Source: Methanolapillus africanus
Lineage (GTDB): Archaea; Halobacteriota; Methanosarcinia; Methanosarcinales; Methanosarcinaceae
Assembly (NCBI RefSeq): GCF_032714475.1
Contig: NZ_JAWDKD010000018.1
Span: 124,001-188,000, forward strand
Reading direction: 5' to 3'
DNA: 64,000 nt
In this document: one piece after another, positions 9,106-17,973 of the stretch
How positions within the stretch are numbered: the stretch's first letter is position 1
How the letters are laid out: the number at the start of each line of letters is the position of its first letter
The notes under the pieces: generated by a model
What the model was told of the DNA's origin: nothing
The model's database searches: none
Seen by the model: the letters and a program-made list of their open reading frames with translations, nothing else
Made by a program: the position numbers and the translations under genes

Positions 9106-9277
9106 GCATTTTTAAAGGCTTTTATTCCATATAAATGATTGCTTATAAATTATTGCATATGAAAAAAAAGAATAAAAAGAGTGAAAGAGTGAAAAATTAG
9201 ACAAATAATATTAAAAAAATAAACTAAAAAATAAAAAAGTGAATCCGCAAGTTTTTGAAAACACAAAACAAAAAATA

Positions 9278-9300
9278 CCGCCATAACGCGCGCGGCGGCA
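9278..9300 (+). repeat. Solitary GC box downstream of proS
   Basis: ACCGCCATAACGCGCGCGG followed by CGGCACCCGCCG. It carries the box shared by the composite elements, but without hairpin or unit array. It sits about 90 bp past the proS stop, beyond the proS terminator. The remainder of the 9026-9387 gap is AT-rich. Confidence 0.65.
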
Positions 9301-9338
9301 CCCGCCGTAAAAAAGAAAAACAAATAAAATAAAAAAAG

Positions 9339-9370
9339 ATTGCAAATCACGCTCAACGCCGATTTGCAAT
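9339..9370 (-). terminator. proS hairpin terminator
   Basis: ATTGCAAATC...GATTTGCAAT, a perfect 10-bp stem with a 12-nt loop, 17 nt past the proS stop and followed on that strand by CTTTTTTTATTTTA. Confidence 0.75.
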
Positions 9371-9387
9371 AAATGATTTAAAACGGA

Positions 9388-10863
9388 TCAGTAAGTTCTG
9401 GCCACGTAAACGATCTTTGACGTCTTGTTTTGACAGACCGGGCAAATTCCGGCAACGCCGTCCTGCTTGGTCGGAATGCCGAGAATCTTGGCGCCGATTT
9501 CTTCTTCCATCTTTTTGCCGCAAACTTCTTCTGCGCACCACGGAATGGTCGCAACGCCGGTTTGAATCGCCTCTTTCACTTCTTCCAATGTTTGGCACGG
9601 CAGAATGAAATCGTTTTGCCGCTTTTCGGCCGCCGTATACAAATCGTTGCCCATCGCCGACAAACGTGCCGTCACTTCGCCGACAATGTTATCCAGCGGC
9701 GCAAATTCTTTTTGTCCCGTGTCGCGGCGCACCAAAACGGCTTGTTTCTTCTCGATGTCTTTCGGACCGATTTCAATCCGGAGGCAGACGCCTTTGAGTT
9801 CCCATTTGTAATACTTGGCGCCCGGGCGCAAGTCGCTGGCATCCGTTTCCACACGGATTCCCGCCTTTTTCAAGGAATCGACAACTGTGTTGCAGGCCGC
9901 CATCACTTCTTCAGCGCCTTGTTTGAACAAAACCGGAATCACAACAACCTGAATCGGCGCGGCGACCGGCGGCAAAACCAGCCCTTTGTCGTCGCCGTGA
10001 AGCGAAATCAAGGCAGCGATGGAGCGTTCGGAAATACCGTAACAGGTCTGGTTCGCCAAAACCTGCTCGCCGTTTTCATTTTCATAAGTAATGTCATACG
10101 TTTTTGCAAAGTTGGTACCGAGGTGGTGTGCCGTTCCGATTTGAAGCGTTTTGCCGTCCGGCATGACCGCATCAAGCGCAATCGTGTAGTCGCCTCCCGG
10201 GAATTTGTCCCAGTCGGGGCGCTGTGAAATCAAAACAGGAATCGAAATTTGGCGGTAAATATCCGTATAGAGCATAACGGCTTCATCCACTTGCGCTTTG
10301 GCTTCATCCCACGTCGCATGAACGGTATGCGCTTCTTTAAAGGATGTGATTTCACGCAGCCGGATGAGCGGACGCGTGTGTTTCGTTTCGTAACGGAACG
10401 TATTCACGACCTGATACAATTTGATCGGCAAATCCGCATGGGAGCGGACCCATAATTTGTACATCGGGTAAATGGCGGTTTCACTGGTCGGACGCAGCGC
10501 TAAATTGACGTCCAGCGGAGACATGCCGCCGCGGGTGACCCAATACACTTCGTTTTCAAAGCCTTTGATGTGTTCAGCTTCTTTCATGAATTCGTTTTCC
10601 GGAATCAAAAGCGGAAAAAGCGTTTCTTCATGACCGGAATTGTCAAGAACATCCCGGATAATCGAATAGACGCGCTTTCGGATACCGAATCCGAACGGAT
10701 ACCAAACATAGAGGCCTTTGACCGGATAGCGGACATCCATGATTTTTCCGATATCGATGATTGTGTTAAACCACTCGCTGAAATTGGATTTCGGCGGCAA
10801 AACCGCTTCTTTTTCGGTTTCGGCTTGCTTTGCGTTTCCTTTTTCGTTTCCTGTATTTGCCAT
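9388..10863 (-). CDS. proS: Prolyl-tRNA synthetase, archaeal/eukaryotic type
   Basis: This class II synthetase of 491 residues charges tRNA-Pro. Motif 2 region residues are present as RPTSETAIYPMYKLWVRSH, then NTFRYETKHTRPLIRLREI. The anticodon-binding domain follows, and the archaeal C-terminal zinc domain is seen as CAEEVCGKK...CPVCQNKTSKIVYVARTY, ending in the Tyr typical of this type. The ATG at 10863 is chosen over an in-frame TTG 12 nt upstream. No strong Shine-Dalgarno is visible. Transcribed alone and closed by a hairpin terminator. Confidence 0.96.
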   Translation of the reverse strand: MANTGNEKGNAKQAETEKEAVLPPKSNFSEWFNTIIDIGKIMDVRYPVKGLYVWYPFGFGIRKRVYSIIRDVLDNSGHEETLFPLLIPENEFMKEAEHIKGFENEVYWVTRGGMSPLDVNLALRPTSETAIYPMYKLWVRSHADLPIKLYQVVNTFRYETKHTRPLIRLREITSFKEAHTVHATWDEAKAQVDEAVMLYTDIYRQISIPVLISQRPDWDKFPGGDYTIALDAVMPDGKTLQIGTAHHLGTNFAKTYDITYENENGEQVLANQTCYGISERSIAALISLHGDDKGLVLPPVAAPIQVVVIPVLFKQGAEEVMAACNTVVDSLKKAGIRVETDASDLRPGAKYYKWELKGVCLRIEIGPKDIEKKQAVLVRRDTGQKEFAPLDNIVGEVTARLSAMGNDLYTAAEKRQNDFILPCQTLEEVKEAIQTGVATIPWCAEEVCGKKMEEEIGAKILGIPTKQDGVAGICPVCQNKTSKIVYVARTY

Positions 10864-10993
10864 AGTATCTACCAAGAGTGAATTTGAAATAAATATGAAT
10901 AAACTTGAATGAAATGAGTTGAATGAATTATAATCGAAGTGAATTAAATTGAAATGAAAATAATGAATCGGAACGAACTCAAAATCTCAAAAA

Positions 10994-11296
10994 TTAAAAT
11001 TCAAAGTCAATCGAGCTTCTGCCCGAATTGACGCTTCTGACGAATTCGGCCACTTCAACATGAAGCGGATTCTTTTGATATGCTTTGAGCGTTTCGGCGG
11101 ATTCAAAATCGCAAATCAAAACGACGTCGCCGTTGCCGGCCCCGTCCAAACAATTCGATTGAACTTGAATGCTCAAAATTTCCGGAATTTTCCCGAAAAG
11201 CCCTTCCAGTTTTTCTTTGATCAAAAGAGCGTTCTTTGCCGCCGGATTTCCGAGCGCTTCATCTTTGAGTGTCCAAATCACAATATGCCTTAACAT
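10994..11296 (-). CDS. Dabb (stress-responsive dimeric alpha-beta barrel) protein
   Basis: The protein has 100 residues, begins MLRHIVIWTLKDEALGN and contains DVVLICDFESAETLKAYQKN and PLHVEVAEFVRSVNSGRSSI. The HIV...F.K start and the HxExAxFVR pattern are characteristic of the Dabb family, small dimers with a ferredoxin-like barrel. Functions in the family vary and no specific role can be assigned here. It is separated by more than 130 bp from both neighbours, so it is probably transcribed alone. Confidence 0.88.
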   Translation of the reverse strand: MLRHIVIWTLKDEALGNPAAKNALLIKEKLEGLFGKIPEILSIQVQSNCLDGAGNGDVVLICDFESAETLKAYQKNPLHVEVAEFVRSVNSGRSSIDFEF

Positions 11297-11371
11297 GGTT
11301 TTATCAAACGGATTATTGATATTAAAATCCTTTCATGTTCTTAAAAATGAGGCGGCACAGGATTCGGGCGG

Positions 11372-11395
11372 CAGCTGCGCGCGCGTAAAGCACCC
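11372..11395 (-). repeat. Degenerate GC box
   Basis: CAGCTGCGCGCGCGTAAAGC resembles a reversed GC box that has lost the TTAYGGC end. It is the only copy whose orientation points toward the start of a gene on its left. Confidence 0.4.
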
Positions 11396-11436
11396 ACTTT
11401 TGTTCGGAACAGCTAAACATTCGGCATAATTTTAGA

Positions 11437-12390
11437 TCATCCGTATTTTTGATCAATAATATCCGCAAACAGCAAAAAGAAAAGACCTAAAAACGGAACC
11501 GCTTGATAGACCAACATTTCCATTTCATCCGTTTTCGGACCGGAGAGCGGCGCGATGGTGAACAAAAGAACGATGAAAAAGACCGGCGCCGCCAGAAAAA
11601 CAGTCATATACATTTCGGACGTCAGGTCCAGCGTTTGGAAAAACTGATCCTTCTGCCGCCGGAATAAGCTTTCATATTCTTGCTTTTTTGAAAAAATGAA
11701 AGACTGAAAATCACTGCCTGAAACAATCGTATTTTTTGAACCGGTCAAGAAATCGGAAAGAAGCGGCGACGATGTTGTTTGAGACACATAGAGAAGAGCG
11801 GACGGCAGATCTTCGCCGAAAAAGTCCATCCGGCTTTCCAAAATGAGAAACTCGGCGGCAACGGCGCCATAAACGGATTTGATATTGGACTCTGCAAATG
11901 TTTCAAAAACCGATGCCGGCATAACGCCGGCAGCGGCCATGGCCGACATGTAATTCACGGCAAACGGCAGCTCTTGTTCAATTTTATGTTTTTTGTCGGC
12001 AGCGATTAAAATAGGAAGTAAAACAGCCGAGATTAAAATCAATAATTCGACACCGGCAAAAATGAAAAACGGGACAGACAACAGAAAAAGAGGCTCTTCA
12101 AAGCCATCTCCTTGAAAGTAAAAAGCCATCAGGAGAAGAAATTCCCAGAAAACACATCCGATCGAAAGAATTGCGGAAATAAACAAAACAATGGACATGC
12201 AGACCGATGCCGGAATAAACAGCCGGGCAGCAGTGATCTTTTTTTCAAATAATTTCCAAACATTTTTGTTTCCGCTGCTGTCGCCGCCGCCGGCCGCAAG
12301 AAAAACCGGGATTAATTTGTCTGATGCTTTTCCGAAAAAACGGACAGCCGTCTTTTGAACAGCAAATGAAAAAGATTCGGTAAAAATCAT
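11437..12390 (-). CDS. Type II secretion/pilus system F-type (TadC/ArlJ-like) membrane protein
   Basis: The 317-residue integral membrane protein has hydrophobic segments near residues 55-80, 85-130 and two at the C-terminus (VFLAAPVFFIVLLFTI and VPFLGLFFLLFADII). The cytoplasmic domain between them carries the T2SSF pattern (EQELPFAVNYMSAMAAAGVM...). Proteins of this type form the inner-membrane platform for archaeal pili or archaella. Its start overlaps the end of the motor ATPase gene by 4 nt, so the two are one operon. Confidence 0.87.
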   Translation of the reverse strand: MIFTESFSFAVQKTAVRFFGKASDKLIPVFLAAGGGDSSGNKNVWKLFEKKITAARLFIPASVCMSIVLFISAILSIGCVFWEFLLLMAFYFQGDGFEEPLFLLSVPFFIFAGVELLILISAVLLPILIAADKKHKIEQELPFAVNYMSAMAAAGVMPASVFETFAESNIKSVYGAVAAEFLILESRMDFFGEDLPSALLYVSQTTSSPLLSDFLTGSKNTIVSGSDFQSFIFSKKQEYESLFRRQKDQFFQTLDLTSEMYMTVFLAAPVFFIVLLFTIAPLSGPKTDEMEMLVYQAVPFLGLFFLLFADIIDQKYG

Positions 12391-13895
12391 TCAAACCACA
12401 TCCCGGCATTGTTTTGAAGAGAACGGACACGTTGATCAAATTCTTCCGTCAATTGCTGCGTTGTCCATCCCCGACGTTCTTGAATACGTTTTAAAACGGA
12501 GGATTTCTCCAAATCAAATGCATCCGACCTATACGCGTTAAAAATTTCCTGCGTCAGAATTTCCGACGTCTGCGGATCCGTTTCCAAAATTTCGTACACG
12601 TAAAGGCACTTTCGGACCGAACCGGTATCGGTTTTGATTTGGGACAAAATGATTAAAACGTCCAGCGTTTGAATCATGGCGCGCGGCACGTTCATCGGCG
12701 GATTTTCAAGCCGGTGAATCAGCGTATCCACCGATTCCGCATGCATTGTCGATAATGTGGCGTGCCCCGTCGACATCGCCTGAAACAAAACGTATGCCTC
12801 CGACCCCCGGATTTCGCCGACCAAAATATATTCCGGACGCTGGCGCAGCGCCGACTTCAGCAAATCGTAAAGAGAAATCTGTCCGGCGGTTTCGGCCGGC
12901 GCGTCCCGCGAAACGCCGGAAATCCAATTCCGGTGCGGCAGATTGATTTCCCGCGTATCTTCAATGGAAACAATCTTTTTAGAAAGCGGAATGAAACGGC
13001 AGACCGCATTCATGGATGTTGTTTTTCCGCTGGCGGTTCCGCCGGCAAACATCAAACTCATGCCCGATTCGACGCACAGCTCCAAATAAGCCATCACTTC
13101 CGGCGAAAAGGTCCGATTTGCCACCAAATCAAACGGCGAAAGCGGCTTTTCTTCAAATTTTCGAATCGTAAACGAACTGCCTTTTGTCGTAATTTCATTG
13201 CCGAGCGACAACTGAACCCTGGAGCCGTCGGGAAGCGCGGCGTCAATCATCGGTTTGGCAACCGAAATCTGTTTTTTGGCGCATTGCGCCATGCGGCGAA
13301 CAAGGGCATCTGCTTCCTGTTCGTTAAGAACGACATTTGTTTCGACAGACCCGTATTTTTTATGGAAAATGTAAACCGGCAACCCGTAGCCGTTCCCTGA
13401 AATATCTTCGATATTTCTGTCTTCCAAAAAAGGCTGAATGCACCCGAAATCTAAAAAGTTGCGCCGGATGAAGTAAAACAGTACGTCAAAATCTGAATCC
13501 GGCAAACGAATGGAATATAAGTCCAATATTTTTAGAACTTCGTTCCGAAGATGTTTTTCGCGCTCCGCCTTCCGATCCGGAGAAATAAAAATCGAATCGC
13601 CGAAATCAAACAAAGACGGATTAAAAGAATCCGACAGAAGCGACAGAATTTTTTGAAGCATCTTTTCAAGTCCCTGACTTAAAACCGGCTCTTGAACGAG
13701 ATAAACAAGAGAATACGACAATGGGGTTTCTGGATTTACTTTCCGAGTGATCGAAACCGATGAAAACGGAAACTGTAAATCGTATGATTCCAAAATTTCC
13801 GCATCCGGGTCAAGTTCAGTTCCGTGATTTTCAAAAATATCAACCCTCACATTGAAGGAGTTCACCACATCTGATTTCACATTTATATTTGCCAT
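12387..13895 (-). CDS. Type II/IV secretion (pilus assembly) motor ATPase
   Basis: This 502-residue hexameric secretion ATPase of the GspE/TadA superfamily powers pilin assembly at the membrane. Walker A is GGTASGKTTS (Lys291), followed by IVSIEDTREINLPH (Asp box), the Walker B/His region RQRPEYILVGEIRGSEA and TGHATLSTMHAES. The N-terminal part is the archaeal all-alpha and linker region. The ATG at 13895 (MANINVKSD) is preferred, with AGGAAA just upstream; a TTG at 13967 would add 24 residues. Its gene overlaps the downstream platform gene, and a second platform gene diverges 99 bp upstream. Confidence 0.93.
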   Translation of the reverse strand: MANINVKSDVVNSFNVRVDIFENHGTELDPDAEILESYDLQFPFSSVSITRKVNPETPLSYSLVYLVQEPVLSQGLEKMLQKILSLLSDSFNPSLFDFGDSIFISPDRKAEREKHLRNEVLKILDLYSIRLPDSDFDVLFYFIRRNFLDFGCIQPFLEDRNIEDISGNGYGLPVYIFHKKYGSVETNVVLNEQEADALVRRMAQCAKKQISVAKPMIDAALPDGSRVQLSLGNEITTKGSSFTIRKFEEKPLSPFDLVANRTFSPEVMAYLELCVESGMSLMFAGGTASGKTTSMNAVCRFIPLSKKIVSIEDTREINLPHRNWISGVSRDAPAETAGQISLYDLLKSALRQRPEYILVGEIRGSEAYVLFQAMSTGHATLSTMHAESVDTLIHRLENPPMNVPRAMIQTLDVLIILSQIKTDTGSVRKCLYVYEILETDPQTSEILTQEIFNAYRSDAFDLEKSSVLKRIQERRGWTTQQLTEEFDQRVRSLQNNAGMWFE

Positions 13896-13994
13896 AAATT
13901 TTCCTAAAAACGAATGATAGATAAACCTTCCGATTTTGAAAAAATCGAAACCATTATAAGGAGGCAAAATTTTAGAACCGGTTGAGGAGATTAG
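13896..13994. promoter_or_regulatory. Divergent promoter region of the pilus genes
   Basis: This 99-bp interval separates the motor ATPase (minus) from the second platform gene (plus). It contains an inverted repeat CGATTTT-GAA-AAAATCG at 13931-13947, a candidate shared operator, and the GAGGAG Shine-Dalgarno element of the plus-strand gene at 13984-13989. Confidence 0.5.
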
Positions 13995-14945
13995 ATGAAA
14001 AAATCGGAAACATTTGACACGGAAATTTCCGTTTTGAGAAAATTGAACAAAAGAGAGAAATATGGTTTTTGGATGGATTTATTCAAAAACCCGATGTCTT
14101 TTTTTGAACAAAATACGAAATATTCGATAGCAATTGGATTTATATTTTTGATTCCGTTCGCGACGGTTGTCGGTACAATCCACCTTCTGCCGGAAATGCC
14201 GCCCATATTAAAAGAAGCTGCCGGCTCTTTGGAAATTATGGCGACGGCATCATTTTTGATTTTGTTTTTTCCGATGATTTATTTTGAAGACAAAAAGCGG
14301 CGAAAGATTGACTTTGTTGAAGAAAAAATGCCGGGATTATTGAGAGACTTGTCGACTCTTGTTGAAAACGGGCTGACCGTTCAGGAAGCGCTTTTGAGCT
14401 TGTCGGATCCGCCGAACAACTTTTTCCTCAAAGAAATCCGGTTGATCAGTTTAAAAATGCGGGCGGGCATTTCTTTTGAAAAATGTTTGGACGACTTCGG
14501 GAAACGTTATCAGTCCAAACTGATCCGGCGCGCCGCTTCCGTCATTGGCGCAGCGGAAAAGTCGGGCGGGAGACCGGCATTGTCAGTCGGGTCGGCAGCA
14601 TTTGATTTACAGGAACTGGTGAACGCCAAAAAAGAACGGGAATCCAAACAAAACACATACGGCGTGATTTTGTTCATTTCATTTTTCATCTTTTTGGGAA
14701 TTGCCGTTTTGTTGGTCCGGCAGTTCACGGATCTGTATTCATCCGCCTCAGCGTTCATAACATCGGGATCCGTATCGGACATGGCCATTTTGATTGGCCG
14801 TTTGCTGTTGATTCAGGCGTTTTTCCTGGGACTTTTCGCCGGCAAACTCAAAACAGGAACGATCGCTTCCGGATTGAAATATTCCGGGTTGTTGATGGCT
14901 GCCGTCTGCATTTCATTTGCCGCCGGAACAGATATCTTCAACTAA
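13995..14945 (+). CDS. Second F-type (TadC/ArlJ-like) pilus platform membrane protein
   Basis: The 316-residue membrane protein is homologous in plan to the one at 11437-12390. Segments near residues 45-70 and 85-100, then a cytoplasmic T2SSF domain (EEKMPGLLRDLSTLVENGLT..QEALLSL), then C-terminal segments (GVILFISFFIFLGIAVLLV and later). Archaeal pilus systems commonly encode two such paralogues next to one ATPase, though here the second is on the opposite strand. The ATG follows GAGGAG. No pilin is adjacent; the nearest pilin in the window is at 58963. Confidence 0.88.
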   Translation: MKKSETFDTEISVLRKLNKREKYGFWMDLFKNPMSFFEQNTKYSIAIGFIFLIPFATVVGTIHLLPEMPPILKEAAGSLEIMATASFLILFFPMIYFEDKKRRKIDFVEEKMPGLLRDLSTLVENGLTVQEALLSLSDPPNNFFLKEIRLISLKMRAGISFEKCLDDFGKRYQSKLIRRAASVIGAAEKSGGRPALSVGSAAFDLQELVNAKKERESKQNTYGVILFISFFIFLGIAVLLVRQFTDLYSSASAFITSGSVSDMAILIGRLLLIQAFFLGLFAGKLKTGTIASGLKYSGLLMAAVCISFAAGTDIFN

Positions 14946-15063
14946 AAAATGAACCGGGAAGAGAGAAAAAGGGAAGAGAAAAAACAAAAGAGAAAAAACG
15001 TTAACAAAATCTATTTATATCATAAATCTCTCTTTTGCTTTGCTTTTTTGAAAAATCAAATCT

Positions 15064-15138
15064 GCTCCGGTAGTGTAGCTCGGCCAATCATTTGGGACTC
15101 TCACTCCCACGACTCGGGTTCGAATCCCGACCGGAGCA
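15064..15138 (+). tRNA. tRNA-Glu(CTC)
   Basis: Acceptor GCTCCGG/CCGGAGC with discriminator A, anticodon arm TGGGA-CTCTCAC-TCCCA giving CTC, and T-arm TCGGG-TTCGAAT-CCCGA are all fully paired. CCA follows at 15139-15141, so it appears to be encoded. Confidence 0.95.
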
Positions 15139-15268
15139 CCATCAATTTTATCATTTATCATATTTTGAGACCTTCATTCATTTTTCTTCTATCATTTCTA
15201 TTTCATATTCAGTAACTTTTGTTCTGAATAAATCGTCCCCTGTTTTTCAAAGAATTTGAAGAAAATGA

Positions 15269-15292
15269 ATGCCATAACGCGCGCGTGCCGGC
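15269..15292 (+). repeat. Solitary GC box downstream of the first tatC
   Basis: ATGCCATAACGCGCGCGTG followed by CCGGCCC, about 60 bp past the tatC stop. No hairpin or unit array accompanies it. Confidence 0.65.
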
Positions 15293-15350
15293 CCTCGGAA
15301 AATGAAAAAAGAAAAAAATGAAAGGAAAGAAAAATCTTGTTCCTCTTTCT

Positions 15351-16631
15351 TTAATAGTCGTCAACCACAGCCGGAAGCGGCGGGTCTTTTTTGCCGAACA
15401 GCTTCACGATCAGAATGCTGATTTCGTAGAAGAAAATCATCGGAATCGCGACAATCACTTGACTGATGACGTCCGGCGGTGTGATAACGGCGGCAATGAT
15501 GAACAAAATCACATAAACGTGTTTGCGGTATTTCGTCAGCATTCTTTTTTGAACGAGTCCGAGACGGTTGAGCACAAAAATGACAATCGGAAACTCAAAG
15601 ATCAATCCAAAGATCAATGTGAGCATCGCGATGAAGCTGACGAAATCATAGATGGAATACGTCGCTTGCGCGCCGGCGGCGGCCGCGCTGATGTAAAGGA
15701 ACTGAATGAAGAGCGGCGCCATGAAGAAATACGAATAGATCGCGCCGAGAATGAATGAAATAAAGATAATGACGGCGACGAGCAAAATCCAGCGCGATTT
15801 AAACGGAATCTTTTCTTTGAGATTGTACTTTTTGACGTTAACGTGTTTGTAAATTTCTTTTCCGCCCATGTAAAAGAGAAGCGGGAGTGTGAAAATCGCC
15901 GCAATGACGATGGACATCTTCAACTTGAGCAGCGGCACTTCCAGCGGCTTTGTGTAGACCACCATCGGACCGTTGTTGCCAGATTCTTCTTCAGGTGTTT
16001 TTTCCGGATAAGCGATGGTGAACATCGGCGGCTGTCCGGTGATGTTTTCAAATTCGGCACCGATTTGGCCGATCTCTTTGATTTCGTTGCCGGTGGCATT
16101 AGCCGTACTGTACGGCACCGCCTGATAAATGAGGATTTCGGACGTTCCTGACAAATCGGCAATCGTCAGCGTGTCTTGGCTGGCGCCTTCAAGCAGCGCG
16201 GTCATCAAATCATTAACGCTCATATTGCTTGTGCCGTTTATGAACTCCATAATCAGGCTGAGAGAAGACGGCTTGACCGTGTTGGATAAAATAATATCCT
16301 GAACAACCGTTCCGGCGTCCGTTATATTGACGGGACGCGTATAAATGAGAACATTTTTATCCGAATCATTGAGCAGCAGATTGACATCCACGTCTTCAAC
16401 TTTCCAAGGCCCGGAATAAACAACGAAATACTGGTCGAAATGATCGGTGATGTCGGTGGACGAGGTGGAGACGTGAGGCAAACTGCGCTCAATCGCGTCA
16501 TTAATGACATAATCCGTGAGCGGATAGGCGACAACGGCGGCCACCAGAAAAACGGCGACAATGATAAATAACTTTTTTTTGATAGATTCTATAAAACTTA
16601 AGAGAACCTGAAACTCTTCAGACAATTCCAC
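15351..16631 (-). CDS. tatC: TatC-like translocase with a large external insertion
   Basis: The 426-residue protein belongs to the twin-arginine translocase TatC family, usually about 250-280 residues. The excess is a hydrophilic stretch of roughly 190 residues (about 50-240) between the first and second membrane segments, predicted to be outside the membrane, rich in Asn-Xaa-Ser/Thr sites. The C-terminal half is recognisable: GLIFEFPIVIF keeps the conserved Glu, and TPPDVISQ matches the TatC signature. The N-terminal HLxELRxR signal-peptide-binding motif is absent (here LLSFIESIKKKL). The start is GTG; the Shine-Dalgarno is distant. It diverges from a second tatC. Confidence 0.88.
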   Translation of the reverse strand: MELSEEFQVLLSFIESIKKKLFIIVAVFLVAAVVAYPLTDYVINDAIERSLPHVSTSSTDITDHFDQYFVVYSGPWKVEDVDVNLLLNDSDKNVLIYTRPVNITDAGTVVQDIILSNTVKPSSLSLIMEFINGTSNMSVNDLMTALLEGASQDTLTIADLSGTSEILIYQAVPYSTANATGNEIKEIGQIGAEFENITGQPPMFTIAYPEKTPEEESGNNGPMVVYTKPLEVPLLKLKMSIVIAAIFTLPLLFYMGGKEIYKHVNVKKYNLKEKIPFKSRWILLVAVIIFISFILGAIYSYFFMAPLFIQFLYISAAAAGAQATYSIYDFVSFIAMLTLIFGLIFEFPIVIFVLNRLGLVQKRMLTKYRKHVYVILFIIAAVITPPDVISQVIVAIPMIFFYEISILIVKLFGKKDPPLPAVVDDY

Positions 16632-16939
16632 GATGGCACCACGATCCTTTTTTGAATGACCGATAAATCCTGATGATCATTAATGTTATTTTATGTGATT
16701 TTGTAGTAGACATCCTTACATAAAAGTTTTATGATAGGCAGACGATTTCAAAAATAATGAAACGGTTCGGAATGACAAATATTTGAATGATCAATGATTA
16801 AATTTAAATGATTCCTCGGATTTTCATATTCAATTTCATTTCAACTTCAAATTCATTTCAACTCAAATTCAACAAATCAATTGATTCAATTTGTCATTTT
16901 AATTTAATATTCATTACGAATCACTTTCGGAGTTTTGGG
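16632..16939. promoter_or_regulatory. Divergent tatC-tatC intergenic region
   Basis: This 308-bp AT-rich region separates the two oppositely oriented tatC genes and should hold both promoters. It contains short repeats of TTCATTTCAACT and CAAATTCA (16840-16885) and GGAG at 16929-16932 before the plus-strand start. No gene is seen. Confidence 0.5.
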
Positions 16940-17794
16940 ATGTCGGAACAAACCACTCATGAAAATAAAAATGCGGAAAAAACATTTGTACCGGACCACT
17001 CGCCTGAGCCGGCGCCGGACTCTCAACCGAAAGCGAAGCGGTCTTTATTTTTCAAGAAGAAGCATCCGGCCGACCCGAACAGAAGGGGCGTTGACATCGA
17101 TTATGAAGAACATCTGGTCGAACACCTCCGAGAACTTCGAAACCGTCTGATCGTCTGTATTGCGGCGTTGATCGTCGGCGCCGTCATATTTTATCCGCTG
17201 TCCGGCGAAGGCATTGCTTACTTGTGGGATAAACTGATTCCGGAAAGCGCCGTCATGTCCATTTACGCGCCGACGGAATATGTGATGACGCGTTTGAAAT
17301 TGTCGGTGGCGTGCGCCATTGCCGTCTTTTTCCCGCTGCTGAGTTATGAAACGTACAAATTCATGTACCGCGGACTTTACGCCAACGAGCGCAAGTTTTT
17401 GTGGCGCGTGGTTCCGGCATCTTTTATTTTATTCCTTCTCGGCGCATCCTTGGCTTATTTTATTGTTTTGCCGATTTTTCTTAATTATATGATCTTTTAC
17501 GCCGACCAAACAGCGGTGGCGCAGGTCAGTTTGAGTGAAACGATCAATACGATCATTACGCTGGTGCTGGGATTCGGTATTGTTTTCCAGATTCCGCTTC
17601 TGATGATCGCCGCGGTGAAGATGGGACTGATTGAAGAAAAGACGCTTCGGAAAGGCCGGATTGCGGTTTACGGCGCGTTGATCGGATTTGCCTTTTTGAT
17701 CTCGCCGGACCCGACGTTTGTGTCGCAGCTGATTGCCGGCGTCGCGCTTGTCATTTTGTTTGAGTTCAGCTTGATTATCATGCGGTTCTTCTGA
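16940..17794 (+). CDS. tatC: TatC, twin-arginine translocase receptor subunit
   Basis: This 284-residue protein is of normal TatC size. A charged N-terminal extension precedes HLRELRNRL at 62-70, the conserved cytoplasmic motif, followed by six membrane segments. NERKFLWRVVPASFILF and SPDPTFVSQL match the family. The intramembrane Glu conserved in TatC (F-x-x-x-F-E-x-P) is replaced by Gln217 (FGIVFQIP). The ATG at 16940 follows GGAG. Two tatA genes lie downstream, so the block encodes a full TatA/TatC system for export of folded proteins. Confidence 0.94.
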   Translation: MSEQTTHENKNAEKTFVPDHSPEPAPDSQPKAKRSLFFKKKHPADPNRRGVDIDYEEHLVEHLRELRNRLIVCIAALIVGAVIFYPLSGEGIAYLWDKLIPESAVMSIYAPTEYVMTRLKLSVACAIAVFFPLLSYETYKFMYRGLYANERKFLWRVVPASFILFLLGASLAYFIVLPIFLNYMIFYADQTAVAQVSLSETINTIITLVLGFGIVFQIPLLMIAAVKMGLIEEKTLRKGRIAVYGALIGFAFLISPDPTFVSQLIAGVALVILFEFSLIIMRFF

Positions 17795-17942
17795 GAGACG
17801 ATGGGTTCAATTAAAGATTCGGCAACGATTCAATATTTGGCAAACAATTGTTTGACGGTTTCATCACTTTCAAACAATTTCAAAATTTAATGCCACAATG
17901 TTGAATTTTTTGATACGAACATTCGTGATAAAAAAGCAAATC

Positions 17943-17949
17943 TTTATAA
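17943..17949 (+). promoter_or_regulatory. TATA box of tatA (leaderless transcript likely)
   Basis: TTTATAA centred 28 nt upstream of the tatA ATG, a spacing that would place the transcription start at or next to the start codon. No Shine-Dalgarno element precedes the gene. Confidence 0.55.
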
Positions 17950-17973
17950 GCATTGATTAATTTGTAAAACTCT

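Noticed and set aside
14949..15215. Open frame of 88 codons after the second platform gene
   Set aside because: It contains tRNA-Glu(CTC) on the same strand.
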